In this document: piece by piece, positions 1-24,297 of the stretch
Position numbering within the stretch: position 1 is the stretch's first letter
How the letters are laid out: each line of letters starts with the position of its first letter
Source: Cristatella mucedo
Lineage: Eukaryota; Bryozoa; Phylactolaemata; Cristatellidae
Direction: 5' to 3'
DNA: 64,000 nt
NCBI GenBank assembly: GCA_009760855.2
Contig: WPIO01000106.1
Span: 509,501-573,500 of the forward strand
Program-made: the position numbers and the translations under genes
The notes under the pieces: generated by a model
What the model saw: only the letters and a program-made list of their open reading frames with translations
The model's database searches: none
What the model was told of the DNA's origin: nothing

Positions 1-880
1 TCTCCTTTTCCACCTTCTCCTTCCTTTCTGCCTTCTCTTTCCTTTCCGCCTTCTCCTTCCTTTCCGCCTTCTCTTTCTTACCCTTCCTCTCCATAGACGC
101 CGCCGCCTCTCGTTCGTCGTCCGACGCAGGCGCGGCCTTTACTCCGAAAACCGACGCTTCGCCTTCGCCGCAGCGGCTACTGCTACGCTCGCACGGCCGC
201 CGCCGCTCGTCCGGTCCCTCTTTGCCGCGGTCGCGCGCGCGCCCGTCCGAAGCCTCCGCGCCGCCGTCGCCTCGCGACTCGCGTCCTCGCCGCGCGTCGC
301 GCGGCCGGGAGCGCGCCGACCGGACCGGCTCGCCGCCGCCGGAGGCCTCCGAGGACGCGCGGCCGTGCTGAGGGCACGGCCGCGCGCCGCTGCGACGAGG
401 GCGATCGTCGCGCGACGACGCGCCGCCCAATCCTTTCTTGGCCAGCATCCGCAAAGCTACGTCCGCAGCCGCGTCGATGACGGACGACGACGACGACGCC
501 GCGGCCGTCGACGCCTCGTGCCGCTTGCGGGGCGAGGCGTCGCGACCGCAGTCCTTTGCCGTCGCGTTTTTGCAGCCGTTGCTCCTCTCGAGTACCGGAA
601 GTGTCGACGACGTCGACGACTTCGACTCGTCGCCGGCGCCACGACTTTGCGACGGTCTAGCGAGCGGCCGACAACGTTCCTCCTGCCACTGGCCGCCGCC
701 GGCAGCAGCGCGCTCGCCGCCGCCGCCGCCGCCGCCTCGCTCGTCCTTCGCCTTGGGGGCGGCGGTGGCGAAAGAGACACCCTTGGCCTCTCGTTCGCCG
801 CCGGACGTTCGACCGTTCGAGCCGCCGCCCCGCCGTCCGCCGTCGTGGCCGTCGTCGGGCGAGCTTTTCGCGAGCGGCAT
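1..880 (-). CDS. Partial low-complexity charged protein, 5' end only
   Basis: An open frame of 293 codons starts at an ATG at 880-878 and is still open at the left edge, so the 3' end is missing. A TGA lies in frame four codons upstream (892-890), and the context has A at -3, so this ATG is the natural first start. The protein begins MPLAKSSPDDGHDGG. It is rich in Gly, Ser, Arg and Ala for about 270 residues and then becomes a Lys/Glu repeat of the type KEKAER from the Met at 94 to the edge, which would form a charged helix or coiled coil. One stretch near residue 145 (VIDAAADVALRMLAKKGLGG) looks less repetitive. I recognise no family. The region is GC-rich and has long open frames on other strands and phases (for example minus 1134-457), so coding status is likely but not certain. 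The KEK repeat in one frame is the best support. Confidence 0.5.
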   Translation of the reverse strand, partial: MPLAKSSPDDGHDGGRRGGGSNGRTSGGEREAKGVSFATAAPKAKDERGGGGGGGERAAAGGGQWQEERCRPLARPSQSRGAGDESKSSTSSTLPVLERSNGCKNATAKDCGRDASPRKRHEASTAAASSSSSVIDAAADVALRMLAKKGLGGASSRDDRPRRSGARPCPQHGRASSEASGGGEPVRSARSRPRDARRGRESRGDGGAEASDGRARDRGKEGPDERRRPCERSSSRCGEGEASVFGVKAAPASDDEREAAASMERKGKKEKAERKEKAERKEKAERKEKVEKE

Positions 881-1397
<517 letters not shown>

Positions 1398-1400
1398 CAG

Positions 1401-1521
1401 TAATCTGACAAAATCTGGCGTTTAAATATTCATCTTTCAGCGTCTCGCCAGAGCAGCGCGGATCGAATGAAGCGTCACCTTTCAGTCGTCGACGCTGAAT
1501 TTGTCGCTCGCTTTTCGAGCT
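1401..1521. repeat. Dispersed 120-bp repeat, copy 1, with two inverted pairs
   Basis: This matches 2491-2611 at roughly nine positions in ten. Both copies follow a (GA)n run and both start with a conserved block AAATCTGGCGTTTAAATATT. Copy 1 contains TCTGGCG at 1414-1420 paired with CGCCAGA at 1446-1452, and TTCAGCGTC at 1436-1444 paired with GACGCTGAA at 1491-1499. It could be a small non-autonomous element or a duplicated structured transcript. Confidence 0.75.
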
Positions 1522-2421
1522 AAATGCCCCAGCGGTGCCCCGGCAATGCTTGGTTCAAATCCATTCGTGGCTGACCAACCACTCGCGTTGGTTGCGTAAT
1601 GATTCCCATGCAAGAACATATGCACGGAAGTTCAATGAGCGCTTGCGTCCAAAACTAGACAAGAGTTTAGGGTAAACAAGTCGAATATTGAAATACCAGT
1701 CGGTCGCAGTCGATCTGTAAATATACCTATACCTGCCACGTTTATTTCAATACTTATGAGTACGTATTTAATACTTGGTATTAGTAGAACTGAGAACAGC
1801 ACTTGCTGCAGGCAGCACATCGGCGATTCCCTAGCAGAATTGTATGAAAGCGTGAGGATTCAAGCAGTTACGGCTGACACTAACTGACCTTTGACACGAG
1901 TAACGGACGAATAGCGGTCTTGCATAGCGCCATAGCGGTCGCGGCCGTCGCGGCGCTGGACTAGAAGGGTCACGTGCAAGCTTTTCGAGCACGGGCGTTG
2001 GGAGGCGGATGGGTTTGCTTAAGCCCCCCCCCTTAGCTGTGGATAAAGGTCGGGGCTGGACTGCCCAAATCATAATTACAGCCGTTCAATCACTGCCTTT
2101 ACCGACAGTTAGCCCCCTGTGCACGCTCGGAGGAGACCCTAGAGCCCTTTCCAAGCGTCTAGCATGTTTCCAAGCGGCTGGGTGGCGGTGTGTGGGAGGG
2201 GACGACCGGGGTGCGATAGTGGTTCTACAGGCTTGTCGGGGGCGAACCCTCGGAGGCAGATTCAACGTGCTTCTCATAAAAACGGAAACGGTCCATTTTG
2301 GTGTACATACATGGGACTAAGAAATGCTAGACCGGCGTGCATGCAGCGGGCACGTTCGGGATCAATATTCGGAGGGGCAATCGTTACTCTGCGTAACGCA
2401 AATTCCGCTCCTGAGTAGAAT

Positions 2422-2423
<2 letters not shown>
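1522..2423. other. No gene seen
   Basis: This stretch is unassigned. Short open frames occur on both strands, none with recognisable motifs. The segment separates the two 120-bp repeat copies. Confidence 0.5.

Positions 2424-2483
<60 letters not shown>
2424..2483. repeat. (GA)n microsatellite
   Basis: A GA run of about 30 units lies directly before the second 120-bp repeat copy, in the same arrangement as at 1299-1521. Confidence 0.95.
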
Positions 2484-2487
<4 letters not shown>

Positions 2488-2490
2488 CGG

Positions 2491-2611
2491 TATTCAGACA
2501 AAATCTGGCGTTTAAATATTCATCTTTCAGCGTTTCGCCAGAGCAGCGTGGATCGAATGAAGCGGCACCTTTCAGTCGCCATCGCTGAATTTGTAGCTCG
2601 CTTTATGAGCT
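2491..2611. repeat. Dispersed 120-bp repeat, copy 2
   Basis: Second copy of the repeat at 1401-1521. The outer TCTGGCG/CGCCAGA pair is fully kept. The inner pair is shortened to TTCAGCG/CGCTGAA. The copies differ by scattered substitutions, so they are not assembly duplicates. Confidence 0.75.
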
Positions 2612-2999
2612 CATGAGCTCTATGAGTTGGTGGTCGTTTAGCAATCGTTGTGCAAAAATAGAAGAAAGGGATTATCATTCAGCGTAACATTGGCATTTTG
2701 TTTTGGACAGTGATGCATTTTAAAATTACTCGCCGAGAAAGCGGACGAATCCGCATCCGTTTTCTCGCATTTAGTAAGAAAAATTTGGTCAACAATTAAA
2801 TACGTACACGTATTCGGGTTTTACAAAAAGTGGCTGCACAGATTTAAGAGTGAGTAGTTGTTGAGATTTGCGATTATACCGTACAACCAGCTTCAAGGAA
2901 ATCAGCCGCCCCAGCGTAGTCTCGTACCGTATGCTCAATATACTGTCCTTGGTAGCAGCAGTGTTCAAAGTCTCGTTAATCCCCTTGGAAGCTCCGTAT

Positions 3000-3640
3000 G
3001 GCCTCCTTGGATTTAGCAAGTTGAATGTCAAGGATGTTGACTTAAAAAAGGACATCTTCCAGCCCAATTGTGCCGTAGTTCATTCACCGTAGTCTCGGCC
3101 AGCTCCGCACACTCTCCACCTTGGGATTGCTGCGAACGCCACGGAATAGCTGCGACAAAGCTTCTGGGAGCTGCTTCCTGTCTTTCTCGCGACGTTAACG
3201 TGTAGAGTTCATTGCACTCGATCACCTTCTTTATCTGCGGTCTCACCGAGGCACCGGCTAGGATCTTTAATTAATAATTAATTATATTAATATAATATCG
3301 TATATATATATATAAACGATATTATCTGCGGTCTCACCGAGGCACCGGCTAGGATCTTTTCCTGGGGCACATTAGGTAAATACAAGTTTCGAAACTACTC
3401 GAAGGCTCTCAAATCCTTATCTAGAGCTGTAAGAAACTGCTTCTTCATTAGACCCAATTGGATGTGCAGTGGTGGCATTAGCACCATCGGTGGGTGGGGG
3501 GGGGGGAGATGCAACAACTGCGAAGTCTCCGATGAACTCCTAGCCAAATTCCTCGTACCTCAAAGCGTCCAGCAGATCGTCTCGATGCAGTTGCAGTGCC
3601 TCTTTGAGATGCACCTAGTGAGTCAGAGGAAGGCGAAGAG
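3000..3640 (-). pseudogene. Decayed copy of a widespread repetitive metazoan protein family
   Basis: Read on the minus strand, 3480-3200 gives LMPPLHIQLGLMKKQF, then a stop, then a stretch ending RPQIKKVIECNELY. Further upstream (about 3620-3530) a related frame reads EEFG, stop, EFIGDFAVVAS. From memory this resembles a repetitive protein found in many copies in arthropods and cnidarians, with a signature close to LPPLHIKLGLMK preceded by a WxxxGD segment and a Cys-rich patch. In-frame stops, a deletion between the two blocks and an inserted AT-rich segment at 3269-3321 show it is dead. Whether the parent is transposon-encoded is not shown here. The family assignment rests on recall and should be tested by a protein search. 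Confidence 0.4.
3231..3359. repeat. 38-bp direct repeat flanking a 53-bp AT-rich insert
   Basis: The 38-bp sequence beginning TTATCTGCGGTCTCACCGAG occurs at 3231-3268 and again, identical, at 3322-3359. The 53 bp between them are pure AT-rich sequence ending in TATA repeats. A close relative of that AT insert occurs at 3877-3928. The layout resembles an insertion with a long target duplication, or a staggered-break repair event. Confidence 0.85.
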
Positions 3641-3869
3641 CACTGAAGCGATGCATACGTGCAATACGTTTCTTTAACCTTGCCTTAACAAATTAGCACC
3701 GAGCGTAGCGAAGTGTGTTTTCCAAATGCTTAGAGGTCCTTGATGCCATCTCAGGGAGATATTGAAACATACGTTCATCTAGAACTAAACTGAATAGGTC
3801 TGGATAAAGCTCCTGCATCTATACTGCTATTTATATTCATGGAGAATGTTAATAAAAATCATATTATTC

Positions 3870-4040
3870 TCAATGAATAATTAATTATATTAATATAATA
3901 TCATATATATATATATAAACGATATTAATATTATTATAAATATACATACATAAAATACACATATATATTATGCTAGTATATGTTATGAATACTATATATA
4001 TATATATATATATATATAAGTAACTAATTATAATAATGAA
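3870..4040. repeat. AT-rich tract with second copy of the 53-bp insert
   Basis: 3877-3928 nearly repeats 3275-3327 (AATTATATTAATATAATATC and following TA steps). It is followed by further AT-rich sequence with a (TA)n run at about 3991-4017. Confidence 0.7.
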
Positions 4041-5440
4041 TATAATAATAATAATTGAGGTATAATGATGCATAAAACAATTTATGATTACGATGTCTTA
4101 CGAATTCAGCGTCTAGTGATCTGATTTCAAGTTGGACGAGTACAATGCTAAACTGCCTCATACTTTCATGACAGTTGGGTCGAGTTTGAGTGTGGTGTGA
4201 TATGCTAGTTGGTTAAGTACAGAAATTACGCTGCATGCAAAAACACGATTTTTGTTCCACATCAGACTTTTTGGGAGTCGCTGTGCATCAATCAGCACAG
4301 AGCTGAAAATATTAAATTACAACATTAATTGTATCAGTGTCCTGATCACAAAAACAAAGTCAATGGTAAAGACAGATGATTTTTTGGTGCAAATTTTAGG
4401 CATAGACAATAGCAAAATAACACTTACTACCCCGCAATAAAGATAAGGTAAAAGCTGTCAGCGCAGTATTAGTGTTTAAGCGGTTGTCACATTCTAGAGT
4501 TTTCTGAAGAGGTCAATTCTTTTCAGACAGGACAGGCAAGGCGGTGCGCAATCAGCGCGAAACGTCGGTCTCTTTAAATAGTGTGCCCTTTGTGGACTTC
4601 CCGGCGGCGCGCCTTCTACACGCCTCGAGGATATATTCCAAAATGTAAGCATCAATTTGCTTACATTCTGTGGGTTTAGAGCTTTTACGAGTCACGCCCA
4701 GCCAGTTTCTCCGGAAAGACATTGCCAGTGTTTTTACGCTGAGTTACGTAAGTCTTCCGGACGGATAGCCTTCGGGGCACTGCTTCGGGCTCTGCAAATT
4801 GGTGTACGGGTCCGAATTTTGATGGCGTCAACAAAGGTGTCTGAGCAGCGGCACTCATTCCGTGCAGGTATTCATACTCCTCCGAAATTGGGTATTAAAT
4901 ATTAACTATTAATAACTATAATTAAATGTTAAGGTATATCACATTATTTTCTCGAGGCTCTGGAAAGCTTGTCTCATCGGCGCTACATCAGCGACAGCGC
5001 ATTCAGAGTCTTCCACCAGAATCTCCACGGATCGTACACTAAAGAGATCCTGCCGAGTGGTGCGTCTGTGACGTAAAGATTGACGGCCTTTCCCGCCGGA
5101 GGAGTATAGCGAGGCTTTGCAAGGTTGCTAAAAAAAAGGCATTTCAGTGCGACACACCTTCCGAGATCAACTTCCAAGTTGGTCTGTTAGGGTGACCCTC
5201 CGGTAAAGGAATCGCTCGAAAATTTACTTCCTAAATCAACTCCGTGGGCTGCTAAGCTGCGACGACCGGCGAATAATAAGCGAAGTGCAAGTGCGAGCAC
5301 GCGTAATAATAGTAATACATTTGCATAGAGCCCCCAGAGGACTGAATCTTTCTCTAGGCACTTTGAAGATGCTGCATATAAAGCATCACCAATTGTTTGG
5401 TGGTAATATCCGCAGGCAGCTGGCATAGTGTAAGCAGGTG
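4041..5440. other. No gene seen
   Basis: This region has moderate AT content. Small ORFs (for example plus 4657-4905 and minus 5177-4983) lack motifs and flanking splice signals that would support them. Confidence 0.45.
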
Positions 5441-5601
5441 AGCCGTGATGGCACACTAGGTAAGGCGGTTTCTTTTCACGACGTTGGTCCCGAGGTCGTG
5501 GGTTCGAATTCTGCGGTGGGCGATCCTTGATCGCCGCTGCAAGCGGTGGCGATAGCCGTAGAGTCTCTTCTGTCGCTATACAAAAGAGGCTGTTGCATCA
5601 G
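5441..5601 (+). mobile_element. tRNA-derived SINE, family A, copy 1
   Basis: The head carries an RNA polymerase III A-box-like stretch (ATGGCACACTAGG) and a B box GGTTCGAATTC about 45 bp later. The body reads CGGTGGGCGATCC then GATAGCCGTAGAG, and the 3' end is CTATACAAAAGAGGCTGTT. Close copies lie at 29240-29402 (plus), 27393-27228 (minus) and, as a 3' fragment, 46966-47031. It is about 160 bp long. Confidence 0.8.
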
Positions 5602-5830
5602 TCAGTACATGCACCCGAAGGATGAATCGCAAAGACCCACCAAATTCTGTGTAATGAACATGTGCGTTTTAAGCTTCTTTTTAAATTTCGTCATGTCAGG
5701 GGACGTTGTGACGTGCGTCGCTAGCGAGTCCTAGGCTTTGAGAGTATAGGAACTCGCAAAGGTAAAAGAGTAAAGGTTAGCTGACTCAACACTCTCGTTG
5801 ATTTAGGCAGTGGAAGAGCCTTGATGGCTA
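5602..5830 (-). mobile_element. Truncated LINE (family 1) 3' coding fragment
   Basis: On the minus strand this matches the end of the LINE ORF2 (the AWNSLPT to FKRNL region) and its early 3' UTR. It has diverged and lacks both the (ATT)n tail and everything upstream. SINE A abuts it directly. Confidence 0.55.
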
Positions 5831-7515
5831 TCGCTCCGGCTTGCAGCGTACACTACACGCCTGCTGAATTAAGAATTATTATGAATTATGAATAATTGCC
5901 TGCTGAATCATGCCTGCTGTAGGACTCAAACCCACGATCGGGATTGGAGTGGTGAAGCGCGGGCGACTGGGACCCCTGCGGCGGCGACGGCGACGCACGA
6001 GCTCAGAGCGTGGCTGTCGTCGCCGGGGCGGTCGTCTTCGACGGTAGAGACTCCGGTGGCAAAGAGCTGGCAAAGTAGACTGGAACCGGCGTACGACATT
6101 GTAGTGTAGATCCTATTATAAGCTGATTAGGCGCATAGTAATGCGATATAGTGCGATGCGCCTGACCAGCTTATAAAAGTAAGAATAACGCGCGTTTTGC
6201 CGGGTCAAACATTTCGCCGTAAGCGACTGAGCCGCGGCCAGAGTCGAGAATGAGCCGTGCCCAGAGTCGAGAACGTGTCGCGCCCAGATCCCAGAGTTGG
6301 AAGGACCAGTGCATTTGCCGTCTCATGCGAGCTGCTGTAGCGTGAGCGCGCGGCGCGTGATGACAGCCGCTGTCTGGCGGTTGCATAAGACATTACGTAA
6401 GCCATGCCGCAGAGCTTCTGTGTCACTCAGTTAGTCCCCGGAGTCGCTTGAGGTTGCGGTAATGATAGCGATACATAAGTGGTAACACGAGCGACCAGCG
6501 ATCTGTTTAAACGGTAAATCGAACAGCGAATGAACTCCGACTTGGGTTGGAGGAGCCGTCGCACGCAGGAGAGCGTACGCCACCCGGTTGGATCACAGCG
6601 AGTGCACGTCATTTCGTTTCTGCTATGTCGCTGGTGAATGTGCTTCGATTCTCGGACCGCAATGTATATCGCTTGGTGAGACATTTGGTCAAATGTAAGC
6701 CGGTAAGAGTCGAAACCAGATTTAGCTCGGTGTTAGTCTTCTATGTTATGACCGTGCAGTGTCACGAAGTGGTGCGTTACCTAACGGTGCACTTGTGCGC
6801 TCGTAGACGTCTTGACTACGGTTTCTGGCGATCTCAGGGCCCAGTTCCCTCCTGCTGTCCCTATGGCTTGCGCGAGCTGCGCTCAGTCGCGTGAGCTCAG
6901 TCATGAATAATCTTGCCCGCACCATTTCCTCTCGTCTCATCGCCGAGTCGGTCGTAGCGGTATTGCTATTCTGTGGGCGCAGCGATGCTAGCAGGCAGCG
7001 TTCGCTAGTGCTTGTTGTTGGGGTGCTCGTTTTCGCGTTTCGCTCGCCACGGCGCCGACGTGCATTTGAACCTGACATGACACGGGGCATTCCGAGGTCG
7101 TGCGCCACGTTATACCCCTCGCCTCGCTCTTTGAAATGGGCTTCAGCGGAGCACATAGGTGTGTGTGAATCTAGAGCGGCCGGTCGTGTCATGTCGTGTC
7201 AGCTAGCCGACGCCATCTATCACACTAGTTGCCTTAGATTATGATCGATGGGCTGATGGCATTCGCTGAAGCCGCTGACAGCCATTCGGCCTTTGTGATG
7301 CTAGCAGTGTCGGCAATGGGCTGCATGATGCAATACGCGGTAATCGTGGCTGGCAAAACTGCTTCCGTGTGCAGGTGCATTCAGACACTCGCGGCGCGTT
7401 TCCATTCACCTTTTACGCGGCGCTAATTTCGATTCTTAGTATGTTCTGCACATCTATTCCGTCCTCCCCCACCGTTCTGTAGCTCACCCTTTCACCTCTC
7501 TGTAGCCTTTCTTCC

Positions 7516-7516
<1 letters not shown>
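5831..7516. other. No gene assigned; GC-rich stretch with open frames
   Basis: 5,940-7,250 is GC-richer than its surroundings. It contains overlapping open frames on both strands (minus 7192-6746, 148 codons; plus 6547-6894 and 6891-7244). None shows a recognisable domain. Opposite-strand openness is expected from composition. At about 5920 a sequence complementary to a B-box-like GGGTTTGAGTCCT suggests an old tRNA-derived fragment. Confidence 0.35.
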
Positions 7517-7569
<53 letters not shown>

Positions 7570-7675
7570 ATCTCTCAATCCCTTCTGATCTCTCAATCCC
7601 TTCTGATCTCTCAATCCCTTCTGATCAACCAATCCCTTCTGATCAACCAATCCCTTCTGATCTCTCAATCCCTGG
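7517..7675. repeat. (TC)n followed by 18-bp tandem repeat
   Basis: A TC run (7517-7567) passes into about six units of the 18-bp motif TCTCTCAATCCCTTCTGA, two of which carry the variant TCAACCAATCCCTTCTGA. The unit probably arose from the TC run's edge by slippage. Confidence 0.9.
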
Positions 7676-8487
7676 TATCTCGCTCCCAGCAATATACGCT
7701 CATTCTCTGTTTCTGATTATTAAGTATGGCTATGCTTGCTTTGCTGTGCCAGTATCAATAACGGTTTTGAACGTACTGTAATGGCTAATGCCGGCAAAGC
7801 ACCGATGTGCTGAATTGAAGAAGGATAAAGAGACAGCACGACATTTACGATGTGCATCCTTTGCTTGTTGCACTTTTGCGCATACGACTTCCTCAATCAG
7901 AACCATGCAAGGCGGATACCCAGGCCCCATAAGTTACCGTAAGCAAATTGAAGTCAGGCTGAAGGAATGTATCGAGCAGGCTGGTCACCACCGTCCACCA
8001 TTTGTGGGTCGTGATTTCCAGAACCCAGCACACGGTAAATGCTTGCCTGTGTCTCCCACCATCTTAATTAAGGTGGCTGACCGAAGCAACCACTCTCTAA
8101 GACTCCCAAGTAACCCAGGGACCCTAGCAGACCCCTGTGACGTTCATGGACCGCATGAACTGTGAACTAATATCACTGCTCAACTCTGAACCCCTTGAAT
8201 GCTGTTCAGTGCAGACAGTATGACGAATTCGAATTTGCTGCCTTCGTCGACGAGTCGCGGGGCCGCCCAGTACAACAGGATCTACAGAAACTTCAGCGAT
8301 TCCTTGGGCGGCTATGCCAAGCGGCAGACTGCTGTAATGTAATTTCGATGCAACCCGTGCCCTCTGCCGAACCGCCAGTCGGTTTGCCGCCAGTCGCCCG
8401 AGCGAGCCGGTCTCGGCACTGCAGTCGTTTCACAGTCCGGCCTGTGATTTGCCATGACGCCATCCTCCAGGGGTGGTGTGTGTGTGT
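7676..8487. other. Unassigned; one 125-codon ATG-started frame
   Basis: The plus-strand frame 7788-8165 starts MPAKHRCAELKKDKETARHL and is Cys/His-containing but unrecognised. There is no supporting splice or promoter context. It may be an old transposon fragment or a chance ORF. Confidence 0.2.
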
Positions 8488-8991
8488 AATAATAATAATA
8501 ATAATAATATTGCACTTGATAAAGCGCCCTCAGAGAACTTAATCTCTTTCTAGGCGCTTTACATTTGCTGCAAAGTGATATGCAATAGAATAGTAAGTAA
8601 AATCATGCTTGAAAAACAAACAAAATGAATAACATGGTTAGGGGTTACATGCACTGGGTCAGCATGCAAATGTGGTTAGTGGCAGCATGAACAGTGTCAG
8701 CACGCATAAGCACATCGAGGACGAATCACAAGGACCCACTAAATGCTGTCCTAAATAGGTATGTTTTTAAGTTTCTTTTAAATGTGGTCAGGTCAGGGGA
8801 TGTTCTGATGCAGGTCGGGAGGGAGTTCCAGGCTTTGGGAGCATACGAGCTAAATGCACGGTCTCCAAAGGATTTAAGGTTTGTACGAGGTATTTCTAGA
8901 CTGTTGGATTCCGAAAAGCGAGTGGTACGATGCTTTGCCTGATGGGGTAGTATATCTGAAAGATAGGCTGGAGCCATAGAATGAAGAGACC
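8488..8991 (-). mobile_element. 5'-truncated LINE (family 1), young copy
   Basis: From the plus strand it begins with (AAT)n, then the complement of the family 3' hairpin (GCGCC...GGCGC), the 3' UTR, and the last 84 or so codons of ORF2 (RSLHSMAPAYLSD to TAFSGSL). The protein matches the 62,425-64,000 copy at nearly every residue, so both are recent. The 5' truncation coincides with a (GT)n run at 8993-9048. Confidence 0.85.
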
Positions 8992-8992
8992 T

Positions 8993-8993
8993 G

Positions 8994-9044
<51 letters not shown>

Positions 9045-9048
9045 GTGT
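8993..9048. repeat. (GT)n microsatellite at LINE 5' junction
   Basis: A GT run with two interruptions (GTAT) begins within two bases of the truncated end of the LINE at 8488-8991. Confidence 0.9.
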
Positions 9049-9847
9049 GAGCTTCATTAGGCATGCTGACCCTGACCTTGCCCCGTGTGGCAGCTTTCAA
9101 GGCTGATCTGTGGCTCCCCCACAGGTCACCGCCCCTTATTATGCATCTCGTAGCACACCATCGCTTCGTCATTTCGCATGCACTTGGTCTGGTTGGGCGT
9201 TATTCGAGTTCGTCGTACGGCGAGTTTTTTTTTGGCTGGCACTTGCTTGGCGAGTGCTGCATGCTGGCCGCACCGTTGCCATGGCTACGGCAGAAGCTTT
9301 ATTTGCTTTTGACACTGCACCGCTCTAACAGCTTGTGATCAGTTGGACTGTTTGTTTTGCTTGGTTGTTTATCCGGAACCTGGCTAGCATTTCTCTTTGG
9401 CTGGGGTTCTTTACTGCAAAAATGTGCGCACAAACTGTGTGAGCTGTCGCCTCCGCTGTTGGCCTGCAGTCGGAAGCTGATCAGCAGGCAGCCTGCATTG
9501 TCGGCCGGTGTGAGCAGTGTAGCAGTGTCACGTGGGATCCACGCCAGCCCTAGTCATTCCAACTGGTGCTCGATGCTCTTCTTCAGTCGGTGCTCACGTG
9601 ACCACCATTTTCGTTGACAGCCGTTGTACATAGGCGTTTGCAAAGGCTCGATCTGGCCCCTTCGGTGCTGCGTTTCGAAGCTGTCCACCGTTTTGCAGCT
9701 GTCCGCTAGCGCCTGTCAGCCTAGCTCCTGTCAGCCTAGCTCCTGTCGGCCGCTGACTCGTCGGCCGCTCTACCCTCTGCATAAGCGGCCTCGCCTGCTC
9801 AGTGCTGATCCTGCATGCGCCTTGTTACACTGTTTCCGTTATGCTGT

Positions 9848-9849
<2 letters not shown>
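9049..9849. other. Region upstream of AFG3L-type gene
   Basis: No confident exon. A stop-free plus frame (9357-9617, no ATG) contains SRKLISRQPALSA and RGIHASPS, which have the look of a mitochondrial presequence and could belong to the missing exon 1. 9715-9760 holds three near-identical CTGTCAGCCTAGCTC units. Confidence 0.25.
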
Positions 9850-9880
<31 letters not shown>

Positions 9881-9946
9881 TACTTGATAAAGCGCCCTCA
9901 GAGAACTTAATCTCTTTCTAGGCGCTTTACATTTGCTGCAAAGGGA
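9850..9946 (-). mobile_element. LINE (family 1) tail-only insertion
   Basis: Only the (ATT)n tail, 3' hairpin and about 20 bp of 3' UTR are present. It sits in a local repeat of the unit TGCTGTTTCCGTTA. The sequence GTTTCCGTTATGCTGTTT occurs on both sides and may be the target duplication, though the surrounding repeat makes this ambiguous. Confidence 0.8.
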
Positions 9947-10088
9947 AGTTTCCGTTATGCTGTTTCCGTTATGCTGTTTCCGTTAGGCTGTTTCCGTTAT
10001 GCTGTGTTATGCTGTTTCCGTTATGCTGTTTCCGTTAGTGAGCCGGCAAGACGTGCTAGTGAAAACCCGTTCGGCTTGCGGTTTGCAG

Positions 10089-22938
<12,850 letters not shown>

Positions 22939-23289
22939 GCCGCCGTAGCATCTGCTGGACAAGCGGCTAGGTGATAGTGACATCTGTAAGCTTGCGTGTA
23001 TGTGCTTGAGTATCCCCGTCAGCTGGAGCATTCTGCTACACGGAGGTATCTGGTGTGTATGCCCGGCGTGTTGGCTGGTCATAAAGTTGCTGCTTACTGT
23101 GCAGCTACCGATTTTGTCGCAGAAATTGTATGCCTCCGGTCTTCACGAGCCTGCTTGTCTTTGTCTGTGACCTACAAGCGATCTTCCGCTGCTGCTGCCT
23201 ATGGTAGCGTACCTGTCATGTACCTCTCTCTGTCTCTCTCTCTTTTTCTTTTCTTTCTCTCGTCCTTTGCATTGAGTGGTAGTGCCACT

Positions 23290-23295
23290 AATAAA
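23290..23295 (+). terminator. Candidate poly(A) signal for AFG3L2
   Basis: The first canonical AATAAA downstream of the AFG3L2 stop (22936-22938) lies about 350 bp on, a normal 3' UTR length. There is no transcript support. Confidence 0.5.
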
Positions 23296-23299
23296 CGGT

Positions 23300-24254
23300 G
23301 CATGCTTCTGTTTTATTCACTTTGTCTGAAAGATACTCGTTTGGAGGATGTACTCATAAGAGGTAAATCCTAGTTGATATGGTACTAAATTAGTATTAAA
23401 TTGCGTTTCATTGCTGCTTCACGATGTGCACACATCTGATTCATGCCAATCCATTGTATAGACCAGACGCGATTACAATTTCCTGTGTCGGATTCCACAA
23501 CACTCCTGTTTATTTTGCAGCAGTTAAACATTTTGCATATCCTAATCAAAGTAACTTAGGGTTACTATCGTGGGAATGATACAAACTCCTGTTTGTACTG
23601 GACACACAAGTTGGTGTGTCATGCCAGCACTGATTGTCAAAAAATTCACCCGTAAAATACCAAAATTACTACTAATCGTTCGGTCTCATCGCTAGTGGCA
23701 TCGTGGGTGTGTATTTAGTCCGGCAGCCCATTCATAAGCATTTATTGGTTTGAGAGGCTCGAAATTTTGAGCCCTCGGGCTTGCTGCACGATTGAAATTG
23801 GTTTCTGCCTTCTGAGACCGTTTGATGCGGTAGTGAGATTCTATAGCCTGGTCTTTTTTTAGAGATCCGACGTGCTCTTACTAGACTTTCGCTCACTGAC
23901 ACCGTGCTGGTCATATAGGATTTTTGAGGGTAAGCGTCGAGAAAATCCTGCCAAGCTATTCCAACAATCTCATAGTTGTTTACAAAAACGTTTAAACGAG
24001 AAAGATACAAGAAATGGAGTCTGCAGTTTTGACAATTTCAACATGAAGTGAAAGCATTGTGAAGAAGAAATGGTTAGGCAAACCATTTGCAACCAGGGAG
24101 TAAACGGGAAGCAACTTATCGACAAATAAAATATGTTCCACATGTTTTTGTCACGTACGAATAGTGTCCCATCTTGTTGAACCTGGGTATCAATCAATCA
24201 AGGTACCAATAACCAATCAAGGTACATGATTGAAGCTGATTGAGGCACAGGCTA
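23300..24254. other. No gene seen
   Basis: AT-rich intergenic sequence between the AFG3L2 3' end and the segmental duplication. Short minus-strand frames (24010-23732, 24197-23970) have no motifs. Confidence 0.45.
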
Positions 24255-24297
24255 GTGTCACCCCCCCCAAGTATTTTTCCAAGCTATGCCTCCAGCA

